This document shows positions 42,626-53,700 of a DNA stretch of 64,000 nt, piece by piece (positions within the stretch are counted from its first letter, which is position 1; the number at the start of each line of letters is the position of its first letter). Source of the stretch: Verrucomicrobiota bacterium (GTDB lineage: Bacteria > Verrucomicrobiota > Verrucomicrobiia > Chthoniobacterales > UBA6821); the NCBI GenBank assembly GCA_021413925.1, contig JAIOPL010000004.1, positions 1 to 64,000 of the forward strand, given 5' to 3'. The position numbers were made by a program, and so were the translations under genes. A model generated the notes under the pieces. The model saw only the letters and a list, made by a program, of their open reading frames with translations, did no database searches and was not told the DNA's origin.

Positions 42626-44901
42626 TCATGGGTTGCACCACACTTTCATCTCCGTTTCGCCTCATGGCTTCGGGTCGCCTCAGGAGCCTGCTTTTTCTGA
42701 TTCCGTGGATTTTGGTGTCAGTTGGTTGGGCTTCCGGTGACACGCCCTGGACAGGGACTTGGCAAACGCAAACGCAGGAGGAGGAATTCCCCATCACCTT
42801 GAAGCAGGATGGAGTGGTGGTGACCGGTTCCTATCCTCTCCAGAACAAGGGACGGATCGAGGCGAAGGTCAGAGGGTCGAACCTCGAGGGTCGCTGGATT
42901 GCGGGTGATCTCTCCGGAAAATTCGCGCTCTACCTTGGCAAGGACAACCGGACCTTCATTGGACGCAATGAGAGCGGCGAGTGGTGGACCGGAGAGCGTC
43001 TTGCGGCGACCTATGATATTCCCTTGGAGAACCTGAATTCTCCGAGGGAGGCGCTCGCTTTTTTTATCCGGGTGGGGAATCAAGCCCAAAACAGTAACGA
43101 CGAGGCATGGGGCGCTGCCTTGAGGGCTGTTGATTTCGGTAGTGGCCAGGCGGCCATGACCCGCGGTGAAAAACTCCGTCAGGCCAAGGAGCTGTTCCGG
43201 CTTCTGGATTTGGCAACCTTCCGTCTCTCCTCGATTCCGGATGCTCCGCCAGACGGCTCTTTGGCTGTGGAACTCAGTCAGGCGGGCTCGCAGACCGTAC
43301 TGTCACTGAATATGAGGAGGGATGGTGAGGGGAACTGGCGTCTCCTAATGCCTGGGCCCAAGGAGATTGAAGCCTCGTTCGTCTCAATGTCCGGAGGGAA
43401 GGCCCCGCAGGGCCCGCTCCGCCCTCTGCATACTCCTCGCCAGACGGTGGAATCGTTCCTGAAGGGAATTACCATGGGAGGCCCCGAGGGATATGCTCTC
43501 GCCCTCTCCACTATGGACCTGAGCGATTTTCCTGAGTTCCTCAGAAAAACTGATGGCATCCATGCTGCGGAGTGCCTTTACATGGTTCTTAAACGCATCG
43601 GGTTCTCTCAACTGCAATCTCTCCCCGACGATGTCGCCAACCGGACGCCATGTGTCCTTTTTGTGCTCGGCAGCAACCGGATTGTCATCGCGCCCACCGG
43701 TGATTCCTCAGATGCCCCATGGCGATTCACTGCAAAAACCGTCCGAGAGATTCCCGATCTGTTTTTTGCCACGGAGAGTCTCCCCGAGTCCCCCTACTCC
43801 CTGGCCCCGAGGAAACTCCAAAGCCCTTATTTTATCCTTCGCGGGCTTGTTGCAAAACGCGCGCCTGTTTTGCTGGGGAAATTGCGCTACTTCGAGCTAT
43901 GGCAGGTTTTGGCCGCTCTCTTGGCGGTATCGGTAGGCCTCGTGATAGCCTGGTTGCTTGCATCGCTGGGGTGCATCGCCATGAGGCGCCTTCAGGGGGA
44001 GGGATCCTCTTCTTCCCGTGTGTTTCTCATCTCTCTGATGCTGCTGATTGCTGTCGTTCTCCTGAATCCGGTTCCGGGAATCCTGGGAATACCCGAGAGG
44101 ACGCGAGCTTACACAGTGCCGTTCTTGGGATCCCTCGTGACGATTGCAGCCTGCATTGTTGCATGGCATCTCCATCGGGTCCTTGGTGCGTTATTTGCCA
44201 AAACAACCTCGCGCACGGCTAACCGGGTGGACGACATCCTGCTTTCTTTTGTCCTGACCGCCCTTCGGATAGGCATCATTGTGGCCGGGGCTCTTGGGAT
44301 TGCTTGGTTTCTTGGGATTCCCGCACGGGGGATGCTGGCGGGACTCGGCATCAGCGGCCTCGCCTTCGCACTGGCTTCCCGAGACACACTCGCCAATCTC
44401 TTCGGTGCAGGCATCCTCCTAATCGACCGCCCATTCAAGAAGGGCGATTGGATTCAGACTGACAAGATCGAGGGCTCGGTGGAGGAGGTCGGCGTCCGCT
44501 CGACGAGGGTGCGTACCGCAGAGGATAGCCTCGTTGTCGTTCCAAACGGCAAACTCGCGGATTCAATCATCAACAACCTCGGCACGCGCCGTCAGCGTTT
44601 GGTCAGAATGCAGTTGCTCATCACAGGGGGAGGTACTCCGGAAAACATCAACGCATTCACCAGCGCGGTGCGTGCCCGCATGGCCGAGGACAAGGAGTTT
44701 TCCGAGCGAAAGCTCGAAGTCAGCGTTACGAGCATCGGTAAATCGGGAATCGAGGTGGAACTCCACGGATACCTCAATGTGACCAATAGCCGAGACGAGA
44801 CCGCAGCGCGGCATCAGTTGCTTCTGGATGTCATGACTCTTGCCCAAAAGTCCAACTTGATTCTTGGTGATGGCATTGCCAAACCAGTTCCTCCTTCCTA
44901 G
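42622..44901 (+). CDS. MscS-family mechanosensitive channel with large periplasmic domain
   Basis: 759 residues. After an N-terminal signal-like helix there is a ~380-residue periplasmic part (GTWQTQTQEEEFPITLKQDGVVVTGSYPL is a lipocalin-like strand pattern). Several transmembrane helices follow, then the MscS core: pore helix GMLAGLGISGLAFALASRDTLANLFGAGILLIDRPF, the beta-domain KGDWIQTDKIEGSVEEVGVRSTRVRT, and VVPNGKLADSIINNLG. It would release solutes on osmotic downshock from the inner membrane. Larger than MscS (286), in the range of MscK/YbiO-like channels. Confidence 0.92.
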   Translation: MIMGCTTLSSPFRLMASGRLRSLLFLIPWILVSVGWASGDTPWTGTWQTQTQEEEFPITLKQDGVVVTGSYPLQNKGRIEAKVRGSNLEGRWIAGDLSGKFALYLGKDNRTFIGRNESGEWWTGERLAATYDIPLENLNSPREALAFFIRVGNQAQNSNDEAWGAALRAVDFGSGQAAMTRGEKLRQAKELFRLLDLATFRLSSIPDAPPDGSLAVELSQAGSQTVLSLNMRRDGEGNWRLLMPGPKEIEASFVSMSGGKAPQGPLRPLHTPRQTVESFLKGITMGGPEGYALALSTMDLSDFPEFLRKTDGIHAAECLYMVLKRIGFSQLQSLPDDVANRTPCVLFVLGSNRIVIAPTGDSSDAPWRFTAKTVREIPDLFFATESLPESPYSLAPRKLQSPYFILRGLVAKRAPVLLGKLRYFELWQVLAALLAVSVGLVIAWLLASLGCIAMRRLQGEGSSSSRVFLISLMLLIAVVLLNPVPGILGIPERTRAYTVPFLGSLVTIAACIVAWHLHRVLGALFAKTTSRTANRVDDILLSFVLTALRIGIIVAGALGIAWFLGIPARGMLAGLGISGLAFALASRDTLANLFGAGILLIDRPFKKGDWIQTDKIEGSVEEVGVRSTRVRTAEDSLVVVPNGKLADSIINNLGTRRQRLVRMQLLITGGGTPENINAFTSAVRARMAEDKEFSERKLEVSVTSIGKSGIEVELHGYLNVTNSRDETAARHQLLLDVMTLAQKSNLILGDGIAKPVPPS

Positions 44902-44957
44902 CGAGGATTGTGAGAAATGCTGCGAGGCATAAGAATCGATGTTTCAGTGGTACTCGC

Positions 44958-45536
44958 ATGAATCATCAAAACCTTCTGACTTCCTTGGGCGTCGTCATTG
45001 CATCACTGATCGCCCTGTGTCCGGCACGGGCCCTGCCAACAGATGTAATCCGCGTTCCCGTTGTGATTTCCGGTGGTCATGAAACCGATCCGCGCGATCA
45101 CGGGAGACCTGTTGTCTTGGTGGCAGGAGGTTTGGGGGTGGCTCCGGAGACTTTCCGCGAGGCCTTCAACAGGGTTCATCCGGTGGCCCCGGGAAGTTAT
45201 CCCGATCAAGGGCGTGCCCAGCAGAACAAGTCGGTCCTGTTGTCTGCTCTGGGCAAGTACGGAATCACCAACGAAAAACTGGACTCAGTTTCTGATTATT
45301 ACCGTTATCAACCGGGAACCGGTCAACTCTGGCCGACAAAAGCGGCCGTGATCACGGCGCTTGTGGAAAACGGCACGGTAACCTCCTTTGAAATAAACGA
45401 TGGAGGATCGGGTTATTCCTCCCAGCCATTGATTTCAGTGCCTGGGGCCAAGTACGGGAGGTTGACGGCGAATCTCTGCTACGGACCGGATCTTCGGAAG
45501 AACGGATCAATAGGTGCGCTTACCTTTTCCAGATAA
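44958..45536 (+). CDS. Exported protein of unknown function
   Basis: 192 residues from MNHQNLLTSLGVVIASLIALCPARALP; a longer frame to 44910 exists. Signal peptide with probable cleavage after ARA. The mature part begins VIRVPVVISGGHETDPRDHGRPVVLVAGGLGVAPETFREAFNRVHP, and has near the end SFEINDGGSGYSSQPLISVPG, a motif often met in repeats of secreted beta-rich proteins. No catalytic motif is recognised. It stands alone between the channel and the RND genes. Confidence 0.7.
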   Translation: MNHQNLLTSLGVVIASLIALCPARALPTDVIRVPVVISGGHETDPRDHGRPVVLVAGGLGVAPETFREAFNRVHPVAPGSYPDQGRAQQNKSVLLSALGKYGITNEKLDSVSDYYRYQPGTGQLWPTKAAVITALVENGTVTSFEINDGGSGYSSQPLISVPGAKYGRLTANLCYGPDLRKNGSIGALTFSR

Positions 45537-45599
45537 GGGTTTTCCTGCTCTTTATGAGCAAGCTAGTCAATTGGGAGCTTCTCTGTTAGTCCCTTCTTC

Positions 45600-46859
45600 G
45601 TGAAAATCTCTCTCTCACGCTTTGCCGTTACCACGGTGGTAATGGCTGCACTTATCTCCGTTCTCTCCTCTTGCAAAAAAGAGGCGCCTGAGGCTGGTCC
45701 GCGGCCCCCGGTTCCCGTGACGTTCGGAACGGTGATCCAGAAAGACATGCCGAATCATAAGGAGTGGATCGGCAACCTTCAGGGCACGGTCACCTCGCTC
45801 GTGAAGCCCAACGTCTCCGGCAATATCATTCAGCGCTACTATACGGAAGGTAGCGTCGTGAAGCAGGGGGAACCGCTCTTCCAGATCGACCCGGCTCCGT
45901 TCCAGGCCGATATCGACCGCGCCAAGGCCGATCTCGCAACCGCCATCGCCCAGGAGACCAAGGTCCAGCAGGATTTCGTCCGTGCCCAGAGCCTGCTTGC
46001 CGGCAAGGTGATAAGCGTTCAGGAGTTCCAGAACCAGCAGCAGAATTACCAGGCGATGGTCGCCCAGGTGGCCGGAAAGCAGGCCGCGGTGCAGTCAGCC
46101 CAGGTAAACCTGGATTTCACCAAGATCGTGGCACCGATCGACGGCATGGCTGGACTCGCCAACTACGAGGTCGGCACCTATGTCGGCCCCACCTCCCAGC
46201 AACCACTCACAACCATCGTGGCGATTGATCCGATCAAGGTGGTGTTTCAGGTCGGGCAGGACGACTACCTGAGCCTAATCGCCGGAAGCCTCAAGAACCC
46301 CTCCACTGCCGCCGAGCAGAGGAAGGAGGACCGCGAGGCCGGCATGCAGATGGTGCTCTCCGACGGGACCCTCTACCCGCAGAAGGGAACCTTCCGTGCG
46401 GTCAACAACCAGATCAGCACCCAGACCGGATCGATCACCGTGGAGGGGAATTTCCCGAATCCCGGCACACTCCTTCGACCCGGTCTCTTCGCACGCGTGC
46501 AGGCCACCGTGGGAGTTCAGAAGGATGCCCTCGTGGTGCCGCTTGACTCCGTCATCACGATTCAGAACCTCCATCAACTCGCCGTGGTGGGTCCCGACAA
46601 CAAGGTGTCGATCCGCAATGTGAACGTCAGCTTCATGACCCGTGAGGAGGCCGTGATCATCTCCGGTGTCTCCAAGGGTGAAAAGATCGTCGTCCAGGGC
46701 ATCCAGAAGGTGACCGACGGTTGCACGGTGACGCCATTACCTGCGGCCGCCACCACATCCACCCCCCCACCTGTCCCAGAACAGGGTGCCTCCATAACCA
46801 TCCCGGCGGCCTCCTCTGCCAATCCCCAGTCCTCCGCCGGAGCCGCAGCCAAGAAGTAA
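45600..46859 (+). CDS. RND efflux periplasmic adaptor (AcrA/MexA-like)
   Basis: 419 residues from GTG 45600. Signal peptide with lipobox LSSC (Cys25), so membrane-anchored. Lipoyl-like halves VKPNVSGNIIQRYYTEGSVVKQGEPLFQIDP and VNLDFTKIVAPIDGMAGLANYEVGTYV flank a coiled-coil hairpin (residues about 100-170, e.g. AKADLATAIAQETKVQQDFVRAQSLL). The beta-barrel and membrane-proximal domains follow, with a Pro/Ala tail. It links the inner-membrane pump to an outer-membrane channel. The pump gene follows after 33 bases. Confidence 0.94.
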   Translation: MKISLSRFAVTTVVMAALISVLSSCKKEAPEAGPRPPVPVTFGTVIQKDMPNHKEWIGNLQGTVTSLVKPNVSGNIIQRYYTEGSVVKQGEPLFQIDPAPFQADIDRAKADLATAIAQETKVQQDFVRAQSLLAGKVISVQEFQNQQQNYQAMVAQVAGKQAAVQSAQVNLDFTKIVAPIDGMAGLANYEVGTYVGPTSQQPLTTIVAIDPIKVVFQVGQDDYLSLIAGSLKNPSTAAEQRKEDREAGMQMVLSDGTLYPQKGTFRAVNNQISTQTGSITVEGNFPNPGTLLRPGLFARVQATVGVQKDALVVPLDSVITIQNLHQLAVVGPDNKVSIRNVNVSFMTREEAVIISGVSKGEKIVVQGIQKVTDGCTVTPLPAAATTSTPPPVPEQGASITIPAASSANPQSSAGAAAKK

Positions 46860-46892
46860 CCCGCATTACCCGGCACCCAGCACCAGCCCGTC

Positions 46893-49800
46893 ATGGCGAA
46901 ATTCTTCATCAACCGGCCCATTGTGGCCATGGTCATCGCGATCATCACGGTGATCCTCGGTGTGGTCTGTCTGCTGGGCCTTCCCGTCTCCCAGTTCCCG
47001 AACATCGTCCCGCCCCAGATCCAGGTGGCCGCCACCTATCCCGGCGCCGACGCGGTGACGGTGAAGCAGGCGGTTGCGACCCCGATCGAGCAGCAGGTCA
47101 ACGGCGTCGACAACATGCAGTACATGTACTCCCTGAACTCCAGTTCGGGGCAGTCGCAGCTCAACGTCATCTTCGCCAACAACACGGTCCCTACCACCGA
47201 CCAGATCCTGACCCAGATCCGTCAGGCGCAGGCGCAGTCCCAGCTTCCCCAGCAGGTGGTCAAGCAGGGCATCAACGTCATCAAGACGTCTCCCTCTCCC
47301 CTGATTTGCTTCGCCCTCTATACCGACGACGATCGCTACGACTCGGTCTTCCTGGCCAACTACGCCTACGTCAACATCGTCAATCCGCTCACCCGTCTCA
47401 CGGGCATCGCGAGCGTCACGGTCTTCGGAGCGGGGACCTACGCGATGCGCCTCTGGCTTGATCCGGCCAAGCTCGCCAACTTCAACATCACGACCCAGGA
47501 GGTCTACGACGCGGTCAACCAGCAGAACACGGTCAATCCCTCCGGACAGACCGGGGCGGAGCCGGTTCCTCCCGGCCAGCAGATGACCTTCACCGTCCGT
47601 GCGCCGGGCCGCCTCATCACCGAGGAGGAATTCGCCAACATTGTCATCCGCGCTGACAAGAATGGATCGGTCGTTAAGGTGAAGGACGTCGCCCGCGTCG
47701 AGCTCGGTGCCCAGACCTACAACCTTGCCGGCCGCTTCAATGGTCACCCCGCCGCGATCGTCGCGGTCTACCAGCTCCCCGGCAGCAATGCGCTCCAGGT
47801 CGCCGAGATGGCCCGCAAGCTGATGAACTCCTACGTCCCGACCTTCCCGGCCGGACTGAAGATGAAGACGGCCCTCGACACCACGCTGGCCGTGACGGCA
47901 AGCATGGACGACATCAAGAAGACGCTCGTCGAGGCGATGATCCTCGTGCTGATCGTGGTCTTTGTCTTCCTTCAGAACTGGCGCGCGACCCTGATCCCCG
48001 CCCTCGCCGTGCCTGTCTCGCTGGTGGGCACCTTTGCCCTCTTCCCTCTCTTCGGTTTCTCGCTGAACACGCTCTCCCTCTTCGGTCTCGTGCTGGCGAT
48101 CGGTCTGGTCGTCGACGACGCCATCGTCGTGGTCGAGGCGATCGAGCACCACATCGAGGAGGGCCTCCCGCCCAAGGAAGCCGCCGCCAAGGCGATGGAG
48201 CAGGTGACCGGCCCGCTCGTGGCCACGGCCCTCATCCTCTCCGCTGTCTTCATCCCGACGGTCTTCCTGCCCGGCATCACCGGCGGACTCTACCAGCAGT
48301 TCGCCCTGACGATCTCGATCTCTGTCATCATCTCGACTTTCAACGCCCTGAGTCTCAGCCCCGCCCTAGGGGCCATGCTCCTGCGTCCGCGCAAGGAGGT
48401 GGGGGGACCCCTTGGAGCATTCTACCGTGGGTTCAACCGGATCTTCGACGCAGGGCGGAACAAATACCTCGGCACCTGCCGCTTCCTCCTGCGCAAGACC
48501 TTTGTGACAGGAATCCTGCTCGCGGGCATGGTCGCCCTCTCGGGATTCTTTGGATCAAAGCTCCCGGGTTCCTTCGTGCCGGAAGAGGACAACGGCTACC
48601 TCTACGCCTTCTCCCAGCTCCCTAACGCCTCCTCCCAGCAGAGGACAGACGCTGTTTCCAAGCAGGTTGCCGACATCGTCAGTAAGATCCCGGGTGTTGA
48701 GCACGTGACGACCATCGTCGGCTTCAATCTCCTCTCCGGCGTCCAGAACACCTACAGCGCCTTCTACTTCATCACGCTCAAGCCTTGGGAAGAGCGCACC
48801 AAGCCGGGTGAGGATGCCTTCGGTCTCCTGCGGACCATCAACCAGAAGATCGCCCCCATTCCCGGAGCGATCAACTTCGCCTTCCCGCCGCCGGCCATCC
48901 CCGGCATCGGAACATCTGGCGGCACGACCTTCATCCTCGAGGACCGTCTCGGCACCGACCCGAACTTCCTGCCGACCAATACGGCCAAGTTCATGGCGGC
49001 GATCAAGAAGCGTCCGGAGGTCGGCTCGGTTACGACGACATACCTCCCCTCCGTGCCGCAGATCTCGATGACAATTGATCCGGCCATGTGCCTGATGCTC
49101 GGTGTCGACCTCCACGAGGCGTACTCCACACTCCAGGCCTTCCTGGGAGGAATCCCGGTCAATTACTTCAACCGATTCAACCTGCAGTACTACTGCTACA
49201 TCCAGGCGGAGGGGGCGGCCCGCACCGATCCGAAGGGTGCATCCCTCTTCTACGTGCGCAACAAGAACGGCGATCCGGTGCCGCTCTCAAGCCTCCTGCA
49301 GGTGAAGCAGATCACTGGTCCCGAATTCGTGATGCGCTTCAACATGTTCGATTGCGCCCAGATCAACATCAACGGCGCCCCCGGCGTGAGCACCGGCCAG
49401 GTGATGAAGGCGCTCGAGGAGACCTTCAAGACGACAATGCCCCCCGGTATGGGCTTCGACTACTTCGGGATGTCCTTCGAGGAGAAGCAGGCGGCAGAGG
49501 GGATTCCTCCGGGAGCCATCTTCGCCCTCTCCCTCCTCTTTGTCTTCCTAATTCTGGCGGCACAGTACGAGAGTTGGTCGCTCCCGATGAGCGTGCTCTT
49601 CTGCACGCCGATCGCTGTCTTCGGTGCGGTGGCGATGCTCTTTGTCCGCAAGATGGACAACGACGTCTACGCCCAAATCGGACTCATCATGCTCATCGGC
49701 CTAGCGGCCAAGAACGCCATCCTGATCGTGGAATTTGCCAAGGAGGAGGTGGAAAAGGGACGTCCCGTCATGGATGCGGCGCTCGATGCCGCGAAGCTCC

Positions 49801-50009
49801 GTCTCCGTCCCATCCTGATGACCGCCTTTGCCTTCATCCTCGGGTGCGTCCCCCTTGCAATCGCCACGGGATCGGGTGCGGTCTCACGCAGGGTTCTTGG
49901 ATCAACCGTGGTCGGCGGAATGCTGGCTTCTACCTTCATAGCGATCTTTGTCATCCCCGTTTGCTTCTCCTGGTTTGAGAAGAAGAAGGTTGAAGGGTTG
50001 AAGGGTTGA
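46893..50009 (+). CDS. RND multidrug efflux permease (AcrB/HAE1 family)
   Basis: 1038 residues, normal. [43 protein letters not shown] is the family start; [30 protein letters not shown] and the proton-relay [22 protein letters not shown] (paired Asp) are present, as is [16 protein letters not shown] in the second half. It exports hydrophobic compounds using the proton gradient. The last codons (VEGLKG) are formed by a simple repeat. No outer-membrane TolC-type gene follows, so the channel must be coded elsewhere. Confidence 0.96.
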   Translation: MAKFFINRPIVAMVIAIITVILGVVCLLGLPVSQFPNIVPPQIQVAATYPGADAVTVKQAVATPIEQQVNGVDNMQYMYSLNSSSGQSQLNVIFANNTVPTTDQILTQIRQAQAQSQLPQQVVKQGINVIKTSPSPLICFALYTDDDRYDSVFLANYAYVNIVNPLTRLTGIASVTVFGAGTYAMRLWLDPAKLANFNITTQEVYDAVNQQNTVNPSGQTGAEPVPPGQQMTFTVRAPGRLITEEEFANIVIRADKNGSVVKVKDVARVELGAQTYNLAGRFNGHPAAIVAVYQLPGSNALQVAEMARKLMNSYVPTFPAGLKMKTALDTTLAVTASMDDIKKTLVEAMILVLIVVFVFLQNWRATLIPALAVPVSLVGTFALFPLFGFSLNTLSLFGLVLAIGLVVDDAIVVVEAIEHHIEEGLPPKEAAAKAMEQVTGPLVATALILSAVFIPTVFLPGITGGLYQQFALTISISVIISTFNALSLSPALGAMLLRPRKEVGGPLGAFYRGFNRIFDAGRNKYLGTCRFLLRKTFVTGILLAGMVALSGFFGSKLPGSFVPEEDNGYLYAFSQLPNASSQQRTDAVSKQVADIVSKIPGVEHVTTIVGFNLLSGVQNTYSAFYFITLKPWEERTKPGEDAFGLLRTINQKIAPIPGAINFAFPPPAIPGIGTSGGTTFILEDRLGTDPNFLPTNTAKFMAAIKKRPEVGSVTTTYLPSVPQISMTIDPAMCLMLGVDLHEAYSTLQAFLGGIPVNYFNRFNLQYYCYIQAEGAARTDPKGASLFYVRNKNGDPVPLSSLLQVKQITGPEFVMRFNMFDCAQININGAPGVSTGQVMKALEETFKTTMPPGMGFDYFGMSFEEKQAAEGIPPGAIFALSLLFVFLILAAQYESWSLPMSVLFCTPIAVFGAVAMLFVRKMDNDVYAQIGLIMLIGLAAKNAILIVEFAKEEVEKGRPVMDAALDAAKLRLRPILMTAFAFILGCVPLAIATGSGAVSRRVLGSTVVGGMLASTFIAIFVIPVCFSWFEKKKVEGLKG

Positions 50010-50013
50010 AGGG
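49988..50013. repeat. GGGTTGAA tandem repeat over the permease stop codon
   Basis: Three 8-base units GGTTGAAG run across the end of the RND permease gene; they supply its last residues VEGLKG and the TGA stop. Confidence 0.75.
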
Positions 50014-50087
50014 CTTGTCTCTCCTAAAATCTCACACCGAATTACTCCTTGCCAGTAGGTGAGGGGATGCGCATAACAAGGATCTCT

Positions 50088-50642
50088 ATGGATAACACTT
50101 CACCCATCCCGCAGTTTCCCGTTCCTCAGCTCTCCCGCGGTTGGGCGATCGCCGGCGGTATCGCCATGATCCTACTCGGCTTCTTTGCCCTGGGTGATCA
50201 GCTCGTTTCCACGGCGGCCGTGGCCACCTTCATCGGATTCATCCTGATGTTTGGTTGCGCCTTCCATCTGATCAAGGTCTTCACGATCGGGGATTGGAAA
50301 TCCCATTTCTGGTTTGCTCTTGTCTCTGTTGCCTACGGAGTAGCCGGTTATGTCTTCATCGCCCATCCGTTCAAGGCCGCTATCGCCTTCACCCTCTTCC
50401 TTGGTTGGGCCATCCTTATCGGTGGTATCTTCCGTATTTTCTTTGCCTTCAAGATGCGCCACCACAAGGGTGCCTCCTGGGTTCTCTTCAGTGCCGTCAT
50501 CTCCATCATCCTCGGTGGACTAATCATCTCCCAGTGGCCCGGCACGGGACTTTACATGCTTGGTCTTTTCCTTGGTATTGAGCTCATCTTCGCTGGCGTC
50601 GGTTGGCTCGGTCTCGGTCTCTCATCAGAGAAGAAGGCCTGA
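50088..50642 (+). CDS. HdeD-family membrane protein
   Basis: 184 residues from MDNTSPIPQFPVPQLSRGWAIAGGIAMILLGF, with AAGGAT as ribosome binding site; a TTG at 50049 and ATG at 50067 are also in frame. Six transmembrane helices in three pairs, with WAIAGGIAMILLG and ISIILGGLIISQWPGTGLYMLGLFLGIELIFAGVGWL, are typical of HdeD/DUF308 proteins, named after an E. coli acid-resistance gene. The biochemical role is unclear. It may belong to the RND operon, and a terminator follows. Confidence 0.9.
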   Translation: MDNTSPIPQFPVPQLSRGWAIAGGIAMILLGFFALGDQLVSTAAVATFIGFILMFGCAFHLIKVFTIGDWKSHFWFALVSVAYGVAGYVFIAHPFKAAIAFTLFLGWAILIGGIFRIFFAFKMRHHKGASWVLFSAVISIILGGLIISQWPGTGLYMLGLFLGIELIFAGVGWLGLGLSSEKKA

Positions 50643-50666
50643 TTCCTCGTATCGGACTTCTCAAGT

Positions 50667-50699
50667 GAAACGCCGGGCAACTGCCAGGTGTTTCTTTTT
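50667..50699 (+). terminator. Rho-independent terminator after the HdeD-like gene
   Basis: Stem GAAACGCC/GGTGTTTC (one G-T pair) extended by GGC/GCC inside, followed by TTTTT. It starts 24 bases after the stop and separates the efflux block from the TPR-Exb operon. Confidence 0.9.
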
Positions 50700-50766
50700 G
50701 TATGTCCGGAGGTTCTGGAACCTGTCAATCCAATCATGAGTTCTTGTGAGAGGGACTTTTTAAGTA

Positions 50767-53700
50767 ATGTCTTTTTTTTTGGAATCTGTATTCTCACAGT
50801 TATTCCCCTTGATCATGACTGGATCCGAACAGAGCATCTTTCCTGTTAACAAGAAGTCCCCGTCCATGCCTGCAGGTGCGCTACGTAGTGCCGTGGTAGC
50901 TTTGGCATTGTTGACCCAGTCAATGTCACCGCTGCTTGCGGCCGATCCCGCGCCAAGTGGAGGCCCTGAGGAAATTTTTAATCAGGGTGGCACCGCCTTC
51001 CAGGCGGGTGATTTTGCAGGGGCCGCCAAGAAGTTCGAGGCCGTGCTCGCCATGGGACCCCAGGGGGAGAATCTCGAACTGGTGCTCTTCACCCTGGCGG
51101 CGACCTACTACAACCAGAAGAACCTTCCCAAGGCCGAGGAGTATTTCAAGCGGGTGGCCACCGAGTTTCCCAACGGCAAGCAGAAGAGCAAGGCGCTCAT
51201 CTCGCTTTCCCAGATCCAGACACAATCAGGCCGCAAGGAGGAGGCAGCCAAGTCCCTTGCGCAGGCCGCCGAGTGCGGTGGTGATCTAGGCGACCGTGCC
51301 AGATTCGCCCAAGTCTCACTGCTTATGGAGACAGGGAAAACGGACGACGCTGTCAAGGTGCTCAAAGGGCTGCTCGCCGGAGGCATCAAGGATGACCAGT
51401 CCGTGCAGGCGGCCATGGCGCTGACCGAGATCGAGGCCAAGAGGGGGAACCTGGACGACGCGCTCAAGCTGCTCGACCGGTTACAGGCGGCCAGTAACAT
51501 CGTCGACAATCCTCTCCAGCTCGACATGCTGGCCGTGAGGATCGGGGATGGTCTTCTTGCCAAGGGGGAACGCCAGAAAGCTCTGCGGATGTACGCCATC
51601 GTGCGGCCCGCGGACGTTGTGTCCTCCCTTCAGAGAGACCGGATCGCTGCGATGGAGAAGACGATCGCTGATAACAAGGCCAGCCTCCAGACCAACCCCA
51701 AGGCCTTCATGGAGGTCAACGCCGCCAACGCCCGCATCGCCAAGGACATGGAGGATCTCAAGAAGTCGCTGGATCAGTATGCCAAGCTCCCCGATATCAC
51801 CTCGGCGATCAGGTTGCGTCAGGCCAAGGCCTACGACGAACTCGACCTCAAATGGGAGACCATCCTCATCTGGGAGAATCTCCTCGGGGGAAAAGATCCC
51901 AAGATTCGTGAGGATGCCCTCTTCAGTATTGCCGCCGCATACTGCTCGCTCGTCAGGCCCGATGACGCAGTCCCTGCCCTCGACCGCTACTTGGGGGAAT
52001 ACCCCTCTGGAAAATACGCCCCCCAAGCGGGATTCCTGAAGGGGGCCGTTGCTCTGGAAGCCGGGGACTTTGCCAAGGCGGAGACGGTTTTCTCCACCGC
52101 CCTCAACAACGCGGCCAGTTCGCCTCTGGCCGGCGACATGCAGTTCCTGATGGGCAACACCCAGTTCGCCCAGGCTGCCGATCCTGAGAAAAGGGACAAA
52201 TACAAACAGGCCATCGAGAGTTACAAAAAATACCTCGCCAAATACCCCACCGGCAGGTTTGCCGAGGAGGCCGAATACCGCCTTCCGCTTTCTTACTTCA
52301 TGATCGGCGGTCAGGAGGGGTACACCAAGGCCCTCGAGGGATTCCAGGCCTTCGTCAAAAAGAACCCCCAGGCCCAGTTCGCCGGGGATTCCGAGTACCG
52401 CATCGCCCTCTGCTACAACGCCGCCGAGAAATACGACGAGGTCATCAAGCGCTGCGACGAATGGAGAGGGAAGCACGGAGGCGAACCCATGCAGGCCGAG
52501 GTCATGGCGCTCCAAGGGGACGCCTATGCGGCCAAGGAGATGGCGGCGGAATCCGCGGCTGCTTACCGGAAGTCCGTCGAGTTGGGTGAGTCCGAGGAAG
52601 TTCTCAAATACTCCCTCTTCGAGGCCAACAAGCAGTACCAGAAGCTCAACCGCTGGGACGAGATCGCCGACATGTTCAGCGTCTTTGCCTCGCGCCACCC
52701 GGATCATCCCGCGGCCACGGCCGCCGTCTACTGGGTCTCCAAGGCCAAGATCAAGGATGGCAAAGCTGAAGAGGCCAAGCAATACCTCGCCGAGACCATC
52801 CTCAAGACCATCAACGACCGCAGGAAGGACGCCGTCGAGCAACTCCTGTCCCAACTGGCCCAGACCTGCTCCAAGCGCATCCGTCCGCCGCTCATGGCCA
52901 GGGAATCCGGCTCGCCCTCACCTGTCGTGGCGGCTTCTTCAGCCTCCGCCACCAACGAGCCCGTGGCAGGCCAGCCCGAGGCTCCCCGCCCCACTCCCGC
53001 TCCGACGCCTCCTTACGACTCCGATGCCGACTTTGCCAAGTATCTCAATGAGACCAACGTGGCCGCTGTCGGGACCAACTCACTTGCCAAGGCTCGCCTC
53101 CGTTACGCCCAGGCAGAACTTGCCGGCTTCACCAAGCGCCAGGAGAGGCAGAAGGAGCTTATGGCCACCATCTACCGCGAGTTTCCAGCCGACCAGCTCA
53201 GCGCCATGCTCCTGGCGCAGTGCGGAGAAATCGCACTGGACAAGGGCGAGCTCGACAAGTCCGAGGCCTTTTACAGGGAACTCATGACCTCTTTCCCCAA
53301 GAGCGACCTGCTCGAATACGCCTACTGCGGCATGGGTGAGGTCTCTTTGGCGCGAAATCAACCCTCCGATGCGCTCCGATGGTTTGACGACGCCGTTGAG
53401 AAGGCGAACGCCGAAGCCAAGCTCGCCCAGGTAACTTACGGGAAGGGGAAGGCACAGTTCGGTTTGGGGAAATATGACGAAGCGAAAAAGACCTTTGAGT
53501 TAGTTGCCGGCAACAAGGAGTGGAGGGGAGAGATCACGGCTCGTGCGCTTCTCTCGCTCGGCGAGTTGGAGGAGAAGAGGGGTAACACCGCCGCCGCCAT
53601 CCAGTATTACCAGCGTGTCTTCGTTGCCTATCAGCGTTATCCCGACGTGGTGGTTTCCGCCTACCTCAAGTCAGCCGATGGCTTCATCAAGCTGGGCGAG

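Noticed and set aside
46866-48152. 428-residue open frame antisense to the RND permease
   Set aside because: The plus strand encodes a full, motif-complete permease. The antisense frame is rich in Asp, Arg, Gly and His as expected from GC-biased codons read backwards, and has no domain.
51481-52854. 457-residue open frame antisense to the large TPR gene
   Set aside because: Same cause as above; Leu/Gly/Glu-rich without motifs, and the sense strand has clear TPRs.
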